Positions 1 to 7,691 of a stretch of DNA of 10,718 nucleotides are shown piece by piece; positions within the stretch are counted from its first letter, which is position 1; each line of letters starts with the position of its first letter. This DNA comes from Candidatus Sumerlaeota bacterium. GTDB taxonomy: Bacteria; Sumerlaeota; Sumerlaeia; JADFCT01. Under the pieces are notes generated by a model. It was given only the letters and a program-made list of their open reading frames with translations, ran no database searches and was not told the origin of the DNA. The translations under genes were made by a program, and so were the position numbers. The DNA is taken from the NCBI GenBank assembly GCA_026398575.1, contig JAPLSP010000390.1, positions 1 to 10,718 on the forward strand, given 5' to 3'.

Positions 1-1241
1 ACGAGATGGTAACGCCGTGGGACATAGATGGGGACGGAATAGACGAAGTGATGACGATGTGGTTTGATACGACGGCCCCCCAGCCGGCGCCCCTGGGAGC
101 GCGGGCGTCCCCGCCCGCACAATCCGATACGGCCGCCCCCCAGCCCATTCCTTACGTGGTGGTCCTCGACGGAAAGACCGGCTTGGAAAAAGGGAAACTC
201 AAACTTCCGCCGGGAGGAGGCGAAACCGGCCTGGGCTATGTGCCGGGTCTGGGAAACCATTACTGCACGATCGCGTACCTGGACGGGCCAAACGAGCAGC
301 CTTATTTCTGCATATCCAGCGGCGAATACGAGGATGGCTCGGTCTGGGCGTTTTACTGGGATGGCCAGCGCCGTCAGATCGCGCTCAAGTGGCAATATAA
401 CCACACCTCCATCCACCAGGGATGGATGAAGAAGAATCTTTGCAGCGGCCATCACGGGCTGCAGGCCTATGACATGAATGGGGACGGGCGGGACGAAATC
501 ATTTATGGAGGGACCATCGTCAGCGCGGACGGCGCCAAGATCTGGTCGTTAAGCGATTTGTACGGGATTGGGCATGTTGACGGCGTGACCGTGGGGCGCC
601 TGAATCCGGCTGAACCCGGGCTGCAAATGTATTACCACACCTCGATCAGCAGTCCGGTTCGAGCCATGATGGTCAGGGCCAAGGATGGCTCGGTGATCTG
701 GAAACGGGATGGAGGCGGCTACCCCGACGATATCCATCATGGCTGGTGCTGCAAAATACGCGCCGATCTTCCCGGATGGCAATGTCGGGCCTGGAGCAAG
801 TTGCTCGTGAACACGTCCGCCAGCGGCATGGATAAAGTCTTCGGCTGCGACGGCGCAGACTTGGATATGGGCGGCAAAAAAAACGGCGCGGACACTTACC
901 ACAGGCCGCCGGAGTGGACCGGAGACGATATTTATGAGTTCGATCCGCCCATGATCTCCTGGACTGGAGGGGACAATATCCCGAAAGGCTGGAGTTATGC
1001 GGCGGACGTGGGTGGCGGAAGCATGCATGGCGCGGAAGAGATCATATCAGTGCCGCTGGACGGGAAGGGCCGGACCGTACAGATCCGGTTCAACCTGAAC
1101 GCAAAGCCCTACCCGTCCCGATGGCAGAACCGGCATTACCGGCAGGATGTAACCAGCTTTGGATCAGGATATGGCTCAATGAGACTCACGCCTCAAGTGG
1201 TGGAAGACGTGCCTCTCCCACAGACTGCTCCAAGCAACTGA
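1..1241 (+). CDS. Rhamnogalacturonan lyase-like protein (PL11 / FG-GAP propeller type), 5' end missing
   Basis: The reading frame is open to the left edge, so the N-terminus and any signal peptide lie outside the window; the ATG at 6 is probably internal. Numbering from that ATG, two calcium-loop motifs of the FG-GAP/propeller type are visible: DIDGDGIDEV (residues 6-15) and DMNGDGRDEI (156-165). The stretch beginning GHVDGVTVGRLNPAEPGL resembles the conserved PL11 pattern (HGDAMHVGDLDP..PGLE), followed by a DGSVIWKRDGGG-like strand and DIHHGWCCKIRADLPG, which parallels the family's D-G-R-G...D-PG segment. The end, RWQNRHYRQDV followed by SFGSGYG, resembles the PL11 C-terminus. PL11 enzymes cleave the rhamnose-galacturonate backbone of pectin by beta-elimination outside the cytoplasm. 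The similarity is from memory of the family, so a non-catalytic FG-GAP protein remains possible. Residues 21-47 contain a repeat-derived insertion, described separately. Confidence 0.75.
   Translation, partial: EMVTPWDIDGDGIDEVMTMWFDTTAPQPAPLGARASPPAQSDTAAPQPIPYVVVLDGKTGLEKGKLKLPPGGGETGLGYVPGLGNHYCTIAYLDGPNEQPYFCISSGEYEDGSVWAFYWDGQRRQIALKWQYNHTSIHQGWMKKNLCSGHHGLQAYDMNGDGRDEIIYGGTIVSADGAKIWSLSDLYGIGHVDGVTVGRLNPAEPGLQMYYHTSISSPVRAMMVRAKDGSVIWKRDGGGYPDDIHHGWCCKIRADLPGWQCRAWSKLLVNTSASGMDKVFGCDGADLDMGGKKNGADTYHRPPEWTGDDIYEFDPPMISWTGGDNIPKGWSYAADVGGGSMHGAEEIISVPLDGKGRTVQIRFNLNAKPYPSRWQNRHYRQDVTSFGSGYGSMRLTPQVVEDVPLPQTAPSN
66..145 (+). repeat. In-frame palindromic insertion flanked by a 20-bp direct repeat inside the lyase gene
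   Basis: Two 20-bp copies at 66-85 and 126-145 differ at two positions and encode DTTAPQP and DTAAPQP. Between them lies a GC-rich palindrome: GCGGGCG (101-107), loop TCCC, CGCCCGC (112-118). The copies are exactly 60 bp apart, so the unit adds 20 residues without breaking the frame. The inserted peptide (PAPLGARASPPAQS and nearby) is proline/alanine-rich and unlike the surrounding propeller sequence. This has the look of a REP-like element that landed in a coding sequence and duplicated its target, or of a slipped duplication around it. Confidence 0.7.
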
Positions 1242-1443
1242 ACCATTCCTTTAATGCGGCGGATTTGCATAGCTGGAGGCAAAGGATTTCGGCTTTTTTG
1301 TTTTTCCCCTTTTCGTTTGACTGAATTCCTGCCTCGCCATACTATCATGCGGACTGACCATATATGAGCGCAGGCAATGGAGGCTTGATAACGCTGGGAA
1401 CGCCATAACCGGCGGATTCGATTTCAACGAATGGGGAATCGCA
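1242..1443. other. Spacer between the lyase and beta-helix genes
   Basis: No coding sequence is apparent. It holds a T-rich run (CTTTTTTG at 1293-1300, with more T/C after it) preceded by only a weak 5-bp stem TTTGC (1264-1268)/GCAAA (1279-1283), which could be a poor terminator for the lyase gene, and then the promoter listed separately. Confidence 0.5.
1317..1345 (+). promoter_or_regulatory. Sigma70-like promoter for the beta-helix gene
   Basis: TTGACT (1317-1322) matches the -35 consensus at 5 of 6 positions; TACTAT (1340-1345) matches the -10 at 4 of 6, and the spacer is the ideal 17 bp. Transcription would start near 1352, leaving a leader of about 90 nt before the ATG at 1444. This is the best promoter-like pair noticed in the window. 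It suggests the beta-helix gene is transcribed on its own rather than read through from the lyase gene. Confidence 0.55.
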
Positions 1444-4400
1444 ATGATCGCATCATTTCGTTTTGCTTTAGCATCCAATCGCGGAAGAGCCTTCGCCATC
1501 ATTATGCTTCTCTGCGGCATGGCAGGCGGCGCCGCGCTGGCCGATCCTTCAGTAATCTATGTGGACGCCGAAAACGGCAATGATCTGTATTTCGGGAACT
1601 CTTGGACCTTGGCAAAGAAGACGCTTCAAGTGGCCATTGACACCGCTGCGATGAACGGCGTGCCGCAGGTTTGGGTCAAGGCGGGGACATACAGCGAAGC
1701 GCGCCCAACCTCGAACGGCTCGCTTTTCATGCGGAGCGGCGTTGCGCTTTATGGCGGCTTCGCCGGCGGCGAAACGGACCTGTCGCAGTCCGATCCCTTG
1801 TTTAATACGACCACGATAGACGGCGCGACGGCCAACGCCGGCGCCGCCTCGCGCCACGTGGTCGTCATGGACGGGATCACCACCGCCCGCATTGACGGCT
1901 TTACTGTCACAGGAGGCTATTCGCCAAACCCAAGCTCAACAGAAAATGCCCGGGGCGCCGGAATCTTTTGCCGGGATCTATACAGCAATGCCTGCGAAAT
2001 TGCCCGCTGCAACATCAGCACCAATTCGATGGAAGGACGTGTCCCGCCAACAGAGGCCGGTGGGGCTGGAATTTGCTGCCTGAACTCATCGCCAGGGATT
2101 ACCAGCTGTGTGATCAGCGGGAACACCGGGATCTACGGATGCTACGGAGGCGGAATCTATTGCGATACGTCATCTCCCACAATCCAGGATTGCGTCATCA
2201 GCGGCAACTACGCCGGAGGCGGGTATATGTATAGCAGCGCCGGAGGCGACGGCGGTGGAATCTACTGCACGGCTTCAGCGCCGGAAATCCTTCGATGCGT
2301 CATCATTGGGAACTACTCCAAGAATAATGGCGCCGGCATTGGCTGCAATTATTCCCAGGCGGTCATTGCCGACTGCTATATCAGCTCGAATTCCTCTGGC
2401 CTAAATGGCGGCGCCATTTCCTGCTGGCAATCCTCCGCAACGATCCTGAACAGCGCCCTAAACGGCAATGAGGTAATCGGCGAAGGCTCCGGCGGCGGAA
2501 TATACTGCGATTCCTCGAATCTGACAGTCATCAATTGCGGGATCAGCAGCAATGCCACTCAAGCGAGAAAGAGCCGTTATTATAATGGATATTCCGGAGG
2601 CGATGGCGGCGGAATATCTATTTACTACGGGTCTGTTCTTTCGTGTCAAGATTGCATCATCAGCAGCAACGTCGCTTCGGGGGGATTCTACTCGAATGGG
2701 CAGGTTGGAGGCAATGGCGCGGGAGTCTATTGCGAGTATCAATCTGCGGCGTCATTCGACGGCTGCGCCATCCAGGGCAACCTCTCCTCCGGCGGCGGCG
2801 ACGGCGGCGGCATAAATGCCAACGCTTCGTCGCTGACGATCCTTAATTCTGAAATCAGCGGCAACAGTTCTTCTGCCGGCAACCCGCTCGGTGTCCAGGG
2901 AGGCAGAGGCGCCGGAATCTTTTTGTATGGCGCTCCGCTGTCCATCATTGATAATTGCGCGATTCTCAACAACAGCACTCATAACGTGGCCGACGGAGGC
3001 GGCATTTATTGCGAAAGCTCGGCATCGTCCATCACCAACTGTGTCATCAGCGGCAATTCCGCTGCTTCGCTGGGCAGCGGCGGCGGCATCTGCTGCAACC
3101 AATCGTCGCCCGCAATCCTGAACTGTGTCATCAGCGGCAATTCCGTGCGCGCAGGCATGATACCGGCCGCATACTACGGAGAAGGCTTGGGCGCCGGGAT
3201 ATATTGCAGCGGCTTGGCGCCGGTGATTGCCGGTTGCCGGATCACCGGCAATTTCGCGCTCAACGGAGGCTTTGGCGGCGGAATCGCCTGCAATTTAAGC
3301 GCCGCCGAAATCCGCAATTGCATTATTGACGCCAACGTCGCGCAGGTGGGAGACCATAGCGGTCCAATTGGAGGCGGCGGCGGCGGGATCTATGCATTCC
3401 AGTCCTCGCCCATAATCACCAACTGCGTGATCACCGGAAATCCGGCCTATAAAGGCGGCGGAATCAATCTTGCCGATACCAATACCGGCAGGCTCACCAA
3501 CTGCATCATCAGCGGCAATAGCGCCGTTTCCCAAGGCGGCGCGGGCGTTTTGCAGACCAGAGATACGAGCGTCATCCTCAACTGCACCATCAGCGGAAAT
3601 ACGGCGCCGTCCGCTGGAGGAATGCTGATCGCGGACAACTCGAGTCCGGTATTCACCAACACGATCTTCACGAGCAACAGCCAATGCGCGATTTATGAAG
3701 GCGTCGGCATCTGCGATCCGGCGCTGACGAACTGCCTTTTTTTCGGCAATCCCGACGGCGACTACTTTAATGGCGACAGCGTCACCACGCTGACGGGCGT
3801 TCCACTTATCAATGATCTCATCAACTATACAGGGCAGAAGAACAGCGGCAATGTGGGGGGCGATCCGAAATTCGTCATGGATTATCGGCTGGGCGCCGGT
3901 TCGGCGGCCATTGACGCGGGCACGAGCGCCACGGCGCCCGTGACGGATATCGCGGGAACCACACGCCCGATTGATATCCCCGGCGTTGGAACGAGCGGGA
4001 CGAATGCCTTCGATATTGGCGCCTATGAAGCGCCGCTGAACTATGCGGCGCCGAAAGCGCCCAGCAATCCGTCTGGCCTGGCTGTTGCGCCGGATTCGAT
4101 TGCCTGGGGCTGGCAGGACAACTCCGATGACGAAGACGGCTTCAGGGTCTTTTGCGGTTTGGGTTCGGTAGCCCCTGAAAGCGCATCTGCAGCGGACTTG
4201 GCCGCCAATACGACCAGCTGGACGGCCTCGGGGCTTCTCACCAATACACAATACTCATTTCAGGCGCTGGCGTACAGTAGCAGCAGCGGCGCCAGCGACC
4301 GGACGGCTAATCTTTCGCGATATACGCTGGCGGTCGCGCCCGCTGCGCCGTTCGTTGGCGATCCGACGGCGGCATGGCTCGACGTGGCTATTCGCGCGGG

Positions 4401-5229
4401 CGACGGCAATCCAGCGAACACCGAATATGCGATCTATTGCGAGACCGCCGCGCAATGGGCGCTGCGTAGTGGCGGTATGGCCGCGACACCCACCTGGCTG
4501 ACGGCGAGCGAATGGAGCACGACAACCCTTCGCGGTCTGGCGGAGAACACGTCCTATACCTTCAGTGTGCGGGCGCGAAACGGCGACGGAGTCGAAACCG
4601 CGAACGGCCCGTCCGCGACGGCGGCCACGTTGGTCCGGCAGTATCACCTGGGCGTCATCGTCCTGGTGGGAACCGCGACGGTTACGCCGCCGGGCAACAT
4701 CTACAGCCCGGGAACCACGGTGACGGTGACGGCCATCCCCGGCGCCGGCTATCACTTTGAGCGCTGGGGTGGCGACGTTCCAGCCGGCCATGAAACGGAC
4801 AATCCGCTGACCCTCGTCATGAACGGCGACAAGATTTTGGGGCCAAGCATTCTGCGCGATATGGGAACGGTCGTGGTCTTCGCGAAGCCCTCCAGCGCGG
4901 CGTGGACGCTGACCGACGCCGACGGCGGCATCACGACCGGAACCGGCGCCGCCATGCTGTCCAACATCCCGGCCGGAGTAGTGATAGCGCAATGGGCCCC
5001 GCTTGGCGGATTTGAATTGCCATTATCCAACCCCACGCGGCAAACGCTCAGCCGCGACGCGATCCTGACGATGGAAGGCCGCTACACGCTGCCAGTCAGC
5101 CTGATGAGCGATTTGCTTTTAGGGCATCTGGCCAATCCAACGCGCGAGCAGATCGAAGCCGCCGACGTGAATCAGGACGGCGTCATCAGCCTTGCCGATC
5201 TCATGGCCTTGATCGCCGCAGGGCGCTAA
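1444..5229 (+). CDS. Large secreted parallel beta-helix protein with FN3, InlB-like and dockerin-like tail
   Basis: 1261 residues. A signal peptide ends near ALA|DP (residues 33/34); a modest GGGGAA (1433-1438) precedes the ATG. The N-terminus (IYVDAENGNDLYFGNSW, then VWVKAGTYSEA) is the usual opening of secreted right-handed beta-helix proteins. About 19-20 rungs follow (roughly 150-745), built on the pattern GGGIYC..SSP.I.NCVISGNS. A choice-of-anchor-Q-like cap ends with DIGAYE (857-862). Two fibronectin-III-like domains (about 872-967 and 970-1062) come next, then an InlB B-repeat-like module (about 1063-1135; SPGTTVTVTAIPGAGYHFERW). The C-terminus has one dockerin/EF-hand loop, DVNQDGVISLAD, with D1241, N1243, D1245 and D1252. 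Such folds bind or cleave polysaccharides or act as adhesins. I see no recognisable pectate-lyase catalytic signature, so a structural, adhesive or carbohydrate-binding surface role is as likely as an enzymatic one. Confidence 0.85.
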   Translation: MIASFRFALASNRGRAFAIIMLLCGMAGGAALADPSVIYVDAENGNDLYFGNSWTLAKKTLQVAIDTAAMNGVPQVWVKAGTYSEARPTSNGSLFMRSGVALYGGFAGGETDLSQSDPLFNTTTIDGATANAGAASRHVVVMDGITTARIDGFTVTGGYSPNPSSTENARGAGIFCRDLYSNACEIARCNISTNSMEGRVPPTEAGGAGICCLNSSPGITSCVISGNTGIYGCYGGGIYCDTSSPTIQDCVISGNYAGGGYMYSSAGGDGGGIYCTASAPEILRCVIIGNYSKNNGAGIGCNYSQAVIADCYISSNSSGLNGGAISCWQSSATILNSALNGNEVIGEGSGGGIYCDSSNLTVINCGISSNATQARKSRYYNGYSGGDGGGISIYYGSVLSCQDCIISSNVASGGFYSNGQVGGNGAGVYCEYQSAASFDGCAIQGNLSSGGGDGGGINANASSLTILNSEISGNSSSAGNPLGVQGGRGAGIFLYGAPLSIIDNCAILNNSTHNVADGGGIYCESSASSITNCVISGNSAASLGSGGGICCNQSSPAILNCVISGNSVRAGMIPAAYYGEGLGAGIYCSGLAPVIAGCRITGNFALNGGFGGGIACNLSAAEIRNCIIDANVAQVGDHSGPIGGGGGGIYAFQSSPIITNCVITGNPAYKGGGINLADTNTGRLTNCIISGNSAVSQGGAGVLQTRDTSVILNCTISGNTAPSAGGMLIADNSSPVFTNTIFTSNSQCAIYEGVGICDPALTNCLFFGNPDGDYFNGDSVTTLTGVPLINDLINYTGQKNSGNVGGDPKFVMDYRLGAGSAAIDAGTSATAPVTDIAGTTRPIDIPGVGTSGTNAFDIGAYEAPLNYAAPKAPSNPSGLAVAPDSIAWGWQDNSDDEDGFRVFCGLGSVAPESASAADLAANTTSWTASGLLTNTQYSFQALAYSSSSGASDRTANLSRYTLAVAPAAPFVGDPTAAWLDVAIRAGDGNPANTEYAIYCETAAQWALRSGGMAATPTWLTASEWSTTTLRGLAENTSYTFSVRARNGDGVETANGPSATAATLVRQYHLGVIVLVGTATVTPPGNIYSPGTTVTVTAIPGAGYHFERWGGDVPAGHETDNPLTLVMNGDKILGPSILRDMGTVVVFAKPSSAAWTLTDADGGITTGTGAAMLSNIPAGVVIAQWAPLGGFELPLSNPTRQTLSRDAILTMEGRYTLPVSLMSDLLLGHLANPTREQIEAADVNQDGVISLADLMALIAAGR

Positions 5230-5408
5230 GCCCGCACACCACGCGACAGTCACAACCCCGGCGCAGGACTTAAAGGCGATAACGGGATTATCTCTTGCGT
5301 CAATTCACTGGCGAAGCATACACGCGGCGGGCTAGAATCCTTTCACACGGGGCGTTCTGAAAGGTCGAGCGCTTGCAGGATTTGCAGATTGTTTTCATAA
5401 GGGAAATC
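5230..5408. other. Spacer before the lipoprotein gene, with a possible -10 box
   Basis: TAGAAT at 5333-5338 fits a -10 element (5 of 6), but no good -35 lies 16-18 bp upstream, so a promoter here is only tentative. A weak 5-bp stem GATAA (5278-5282)/TTATC (5288-5292) lacks a T-run and is not a convincing terminator for the beta-helix gene. Confidence 0.3.
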
Positions 5409-6317
5409 ATGCTCCGGCGCTTTCTCATTGTTCTCCTGCCTTTTCTGGCGCTTGTCTCCGGATGCGCGATGCGTTCCTCGCGCTCTGGCGAGACGGCGGC
5501 TTTGCATCCCGCCCTGGCGAAGGCGCGCCTCGTCCGGCCCGAGCCGGCCGGGCCGTCGCTGCGCCTGAACACTGACGCCGATGCCGCCGCCGGCAATCCT
5601 ATCCTGGACTTCATGTATTTTGTGCCGCTGATCTCGCCGGAACCGGTTTTCAGATCCGTCAGCGCCGGCAATACGCAGCGCGCGCGCGTCGTGTCCATCA
5701 CGCAGCACGTCAACGGGACGTCGTTTAAGGCGGCTTGCGAATTCGAGATCACCGGCGAAGGGCGCCAGCGCAATGTGATGGACTACGCCGAAAAGGTCCG
5801 CCGCTCGGAAAAACGGCTGGCCGGCGGCGGCGCGCTGGAACGCCAGCTCGGCAGCATCACGGTGGAGGGCGCCGGGCAGGGGCGCGTCGAGATCGAGGGA
5901 GAAATCACCCAACTCGTCCCTGTCGTTACCGAGGTGCGCCTGTGCTTCAACCCCGGCGATCGCCCCAGTCCGGTCACCATCGGCCTGTTCGACATCCGCC
6001 GGATCAACAACCGGATACAAACGGACAACGAGATGGAGGCGCGGGTCAACACGCTGATCTTTCGCCGCACGCCAGGGCCTGCGACAATGCTCGTCTCGCT
6101 GGCCTCGCTCAATCGAAAGGGCGCCGGCGAAGGGCTCTGGTCCAGCGTCATGAGCGGAATCCAGGCCAGAGCCGCGAACCTGTTGATCCCGCCGGTCTCC
6201 ATCGAATCCGGAGGCCGCCAGGCCATGCTGGACCTCGGGCTGGCGATTGCTTCGCAGGCCTCAGAGTTCACCTTCCCTCGCGCCCGCAATCTGCAGCCAG
6301 CGCCGATACAGGAGTGA
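5409..6317 (+). CDS. Predicted lipoprotein of unknown function
   Basis: 302 residues from the ATG at 5409. This start is preferred over an upstream in-frame ATG at 5373 because AAGGGA (5399-5404) lies just ahead of it and because it yields a classic lipoprotein signal: two arginines, a hydrophobic stretch, and the lipobox LVSGC with the lipidated cysteine at residue 19. Residue 20 is alanine, not aspartate, so outer-membrane sorting would be expected under the enterobacterial +2 rule, which may not apply here. The mature part has no transmembrane segment; residues about 80-200 look like alternating beta-strands, and the C-terminal third has short helices. I recognise no family. It stands alone, with a 179-bp gap before it and a repeat-filled gap after, so context gives no role. 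Confidence 0.75.
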   Translation: MLRRFLIVLLPFLALVSGCAMRSSRSGETAALHPALAKARLVRPEPAGPSLRLNTDADAAAGNPILDFMYFVPLISPEPVFRSVSAGNTQRARVVSITQHVNGTSFKAACEFEITGEGRQRNVMDYAEKVRRSEKRLAGGGALERQLGSITVEGAGQGRVEIEGEITQLVPVVTEVRLCFNPGDRPSPVTIGLFDIRRINNRIQTDNEMEARVNTLIFRRTPGPATMLVSLASLNRKGAGEGLWSSVMSGIQARAANLLIPPVSIESGGRQAMLDLGLAIASQASEFTFPRARNLQPAPIQE

Positions 6318-6364
6318 AAAAAGAGGCAATAGCAGCAAGAAATAAAATAGCCTTCCCTAGATTA

Positions 6365-6488
6365 ATTGGCGGCGAATGGTAGGCCGCCTCGCTCCGTCGG
6401 GCGGCCAGGCGCGCTAATGCTGCCCGGCTGGTAAATGAGCGCGCGGCGCCGCCCGACGGAGCGGGCCGGCCTACCATTTGCCGCCAAT
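6365..6488. repeat. 124-bp imperfect palindrome (REPIN/MITE-like element)
   Basis: The arms 6365-6405 and 6448-6488 are 41 bp each and are reverse complements with three mismatches. A further 7-bp pair, GCGCGCT (6409-6415) with AGCGCGC (6438-6444), extends the stem inward, leaving a loop of about 22 nt. The arms start with ATTGGCGGC and carry GGTAGGCC and CTCCGTCGGGCGGC. No transposase is encoded, and no target duplication is obvious at the ends. Its size and symmetry fit a non-autonomous mobile palindrome or a REP doublet; if transcribed it would form a very stable hairpin. Confidence 0.8.
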
Positions 6489-6631
6489 CTTGGTAGATCA
6501 CGTTTTTCCTTTCCCGGTGAATGCAGGCTTGTGAGCGCTTGATGACACTATGACTTGATTTGCACGAGACATTGTTCCTGGAATTCCCCTTGTTTTCTCC
6601 TTGAAACGCTCGCTGGATAAAGATCAGATTA

Positions 6632-6656
6632 CCTCCATTATTCATTCACATGGAGG
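6632..6656 (+). promoter_or_regulatory. Hairpin that masks the trpD Shine-Dalgarno
   Basis: CCTCCAT (6632-6638) is perfectly complementary to ATGGAGG (6650-6656), with an 11-nt loop. The right arm contains the strong GGAGG ribosome binding site (6652-6656) that sits 6 nt before the trpD ATG at 6663. In mRNA the stem would hide the site, and an opening signal, small RNA, protein or simply ribosome access could set trpD expression. The stem is short, so its stability is moderate; regulation is an inference. Confidence 0.5.
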
Positions 6657-6662
6657 CCGATC

Positions 6663-7691
6663 ATGGGAGAGCGGATTCGGAGCGCGATTGCCGCGTTGGT
6701 GGCGGATGAGGAATTGTCGGGAGAGGAAGCGGCGGGGGTGGCCGAGGAAATCATGTCGGATGCGGCCACGCCGGCGCAGATTGCGTCGTTTATCACGGCG
6801 CTGCGGCTGCGCGGGGAGACGGTCGAACACATCGTCGCCTTCGCCAAGGTGATGCTGGAAAAAGTCGAGCCGATGCAGACGCCCGAAGGGAAAATCCTGG
6901 ACATCGTCGGGACGGGCGGCGACCGGGCGGGGACGTTCAATATCTCGACGACCGCCGCGTTCATCGCTGCGGGCGCGGGCGCGATCGTCGCCAAGCACGG
7001 CAACCGGAGCGTTTCGAGCGTGTGCGGCAGCGCCGACGTGCTGACGGCGCTGGGCGTCAATGTGTCGGCGCCGATTGCGGCTTCCGAACGCTGTCTGCGT
7101 GAGGCGGGGATCGCCTTTCTCTTTGCTCCGACGTTTCATCCGGCGATGAAGTATGCGATCGCCCCGCGCCGCGAGATCGGCATCCGCACGATCTTCAATC
7201 TGCTGGGGCCGCTGACGAATCCCGCGCGCGCCACGCATCTGCTCGTCGGCGTCTATGACGATGGATTGACGGAGCTCTATGCGCAGGTATTGCGCGAACT
7301 GGGCGCCAGCCGCGCGATGGTCGTTCACGGCTCGGATGGACTCGATGAGATCACCACGACCAACGTGACGGAGGCTTCGGAATTGAAAGCGAATGGGAGC
7401 ATTCACACGTATGTGATTGATCCGAACAAGTACGATCTGCCGGTCGCCGAGATGAGCGATCTGGTCGGGGGCGCGTCAGCGGTCAATGGGCGGATTGTCC
7501 TGGATATTCTGAACGGCGCCGCCGGGCCGAAGACCGACATCGCAATGCTGAACGCGGCGGCGGCGATTTATCTGTATGGTCTGGCCGATTCCATCGAGGA
7601 AGGCATGCTCGCCGCGCGCGCCTCCATCCAATCCGGCTCGGCGCGGGAGAAACTGGAACAGATCAAGCTGATCACCAATGAAACTGCATGA
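6663..7691 (+). CDS. trpD: Anthranilate phosphoribosyltransferase
   Basis: 342 residues, the usual length. It transfers the phosphoribosyl group of PRPP to anthranilate, the second committed step of tryptophan synthesis, in the cytoplasm. The diagnostic segments are present and in order: the N-terminal helical domain (about 1-70), the PRPP/pyrophosphate glycine loop GTGGD (83-87), N93-I-S95-T96, the KHGNRS segment (111-116), the anthranilate-side segment PRREIGIRTIFNLLGPLTNP, and GLDEIT, whose acidic pair binds magnesium in the family. The start is fixed by GGAGG (6652-6656) at 6-nt spacing. No other trp gene is in the window. The stop overlaps the next gene by 14 bp, implying one transcript and possibly coupled translation. 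Confidence 0.96.
   Translation: MGERIRSAIAALVADEELSGEEAAGVAEEIMSDAATPAQIASFITALRLRGETVEHIVAFAKVMLEKVEPMQTPEGKILDIVGTGGDRAGTFNISTTAAFIAAGAGAIVAKHGNRSVSSVCGSADVLTALGVNVSAPIAASERCLREAGIAFLFAPTFHPAMKYAIAPRREIGIRTIFNLLGPLTNPARATHLLVGVYDDGLTELYAQVLRELGASRAMVVHGSDGLDEITTTNVTEASELKANGSIHTYVIDPNKYDLPVAEMSDLVGGASAVNGRIVLDILNGAAGPKTDIAMLNAAAAIYLYGLADSIEEGMLAARASIQSGSAREKLEQIKLITNETA

Larger units (their letters stand above)
6318..6662. other. Repeat-bearing spacer upstream of trpD
   Basis: 345 bp without a supported gene. It contains a 124-bp hairpin-forming repeat (6365-6488), then about 110 bp of AT-richer sequence, then a hairpin over the trpD ribosome binding site. Possible weak promoter pairs are TTGATT (6555-6560) with TGGAAT (6579-6584), 18-bp spacer, and TTGAAA (6601-6606) with TCAGAT (6624-6629), 17-bp spacer. 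Neither is strong. I found no leader peptide with tandem Trp codons and no clear attenuator terminator. Confidence 0.5.

Noticed and set aside
1461..1475. GCTTTAGC in the beta-helix signal-peptide region as another member of the hairpin family
   Set aside because: It lacks the flanking complementary stem and is explained by coding sequence.
3295..4251. Long antisense ORF (318 codons) inside the beta-helix gene
   Set aside because: It is Arg/Ala/Gly-rich with no recognisable motif, and overlaps a gene with clear domains; typical of an antisense frame in GC-rich coding DNA.
4255..4992. 245-codon antisense ORF under the FN3 and InlB-like region
   Set aside because: Composition (Arg/Gly/His) is that of a shadow frame, and no plausible start context was seen.
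5278..5292. Terminator hairpin after the beta-helix gene
   Set aside because: Only a 5-bp AT-rich stem and no T-run follow.
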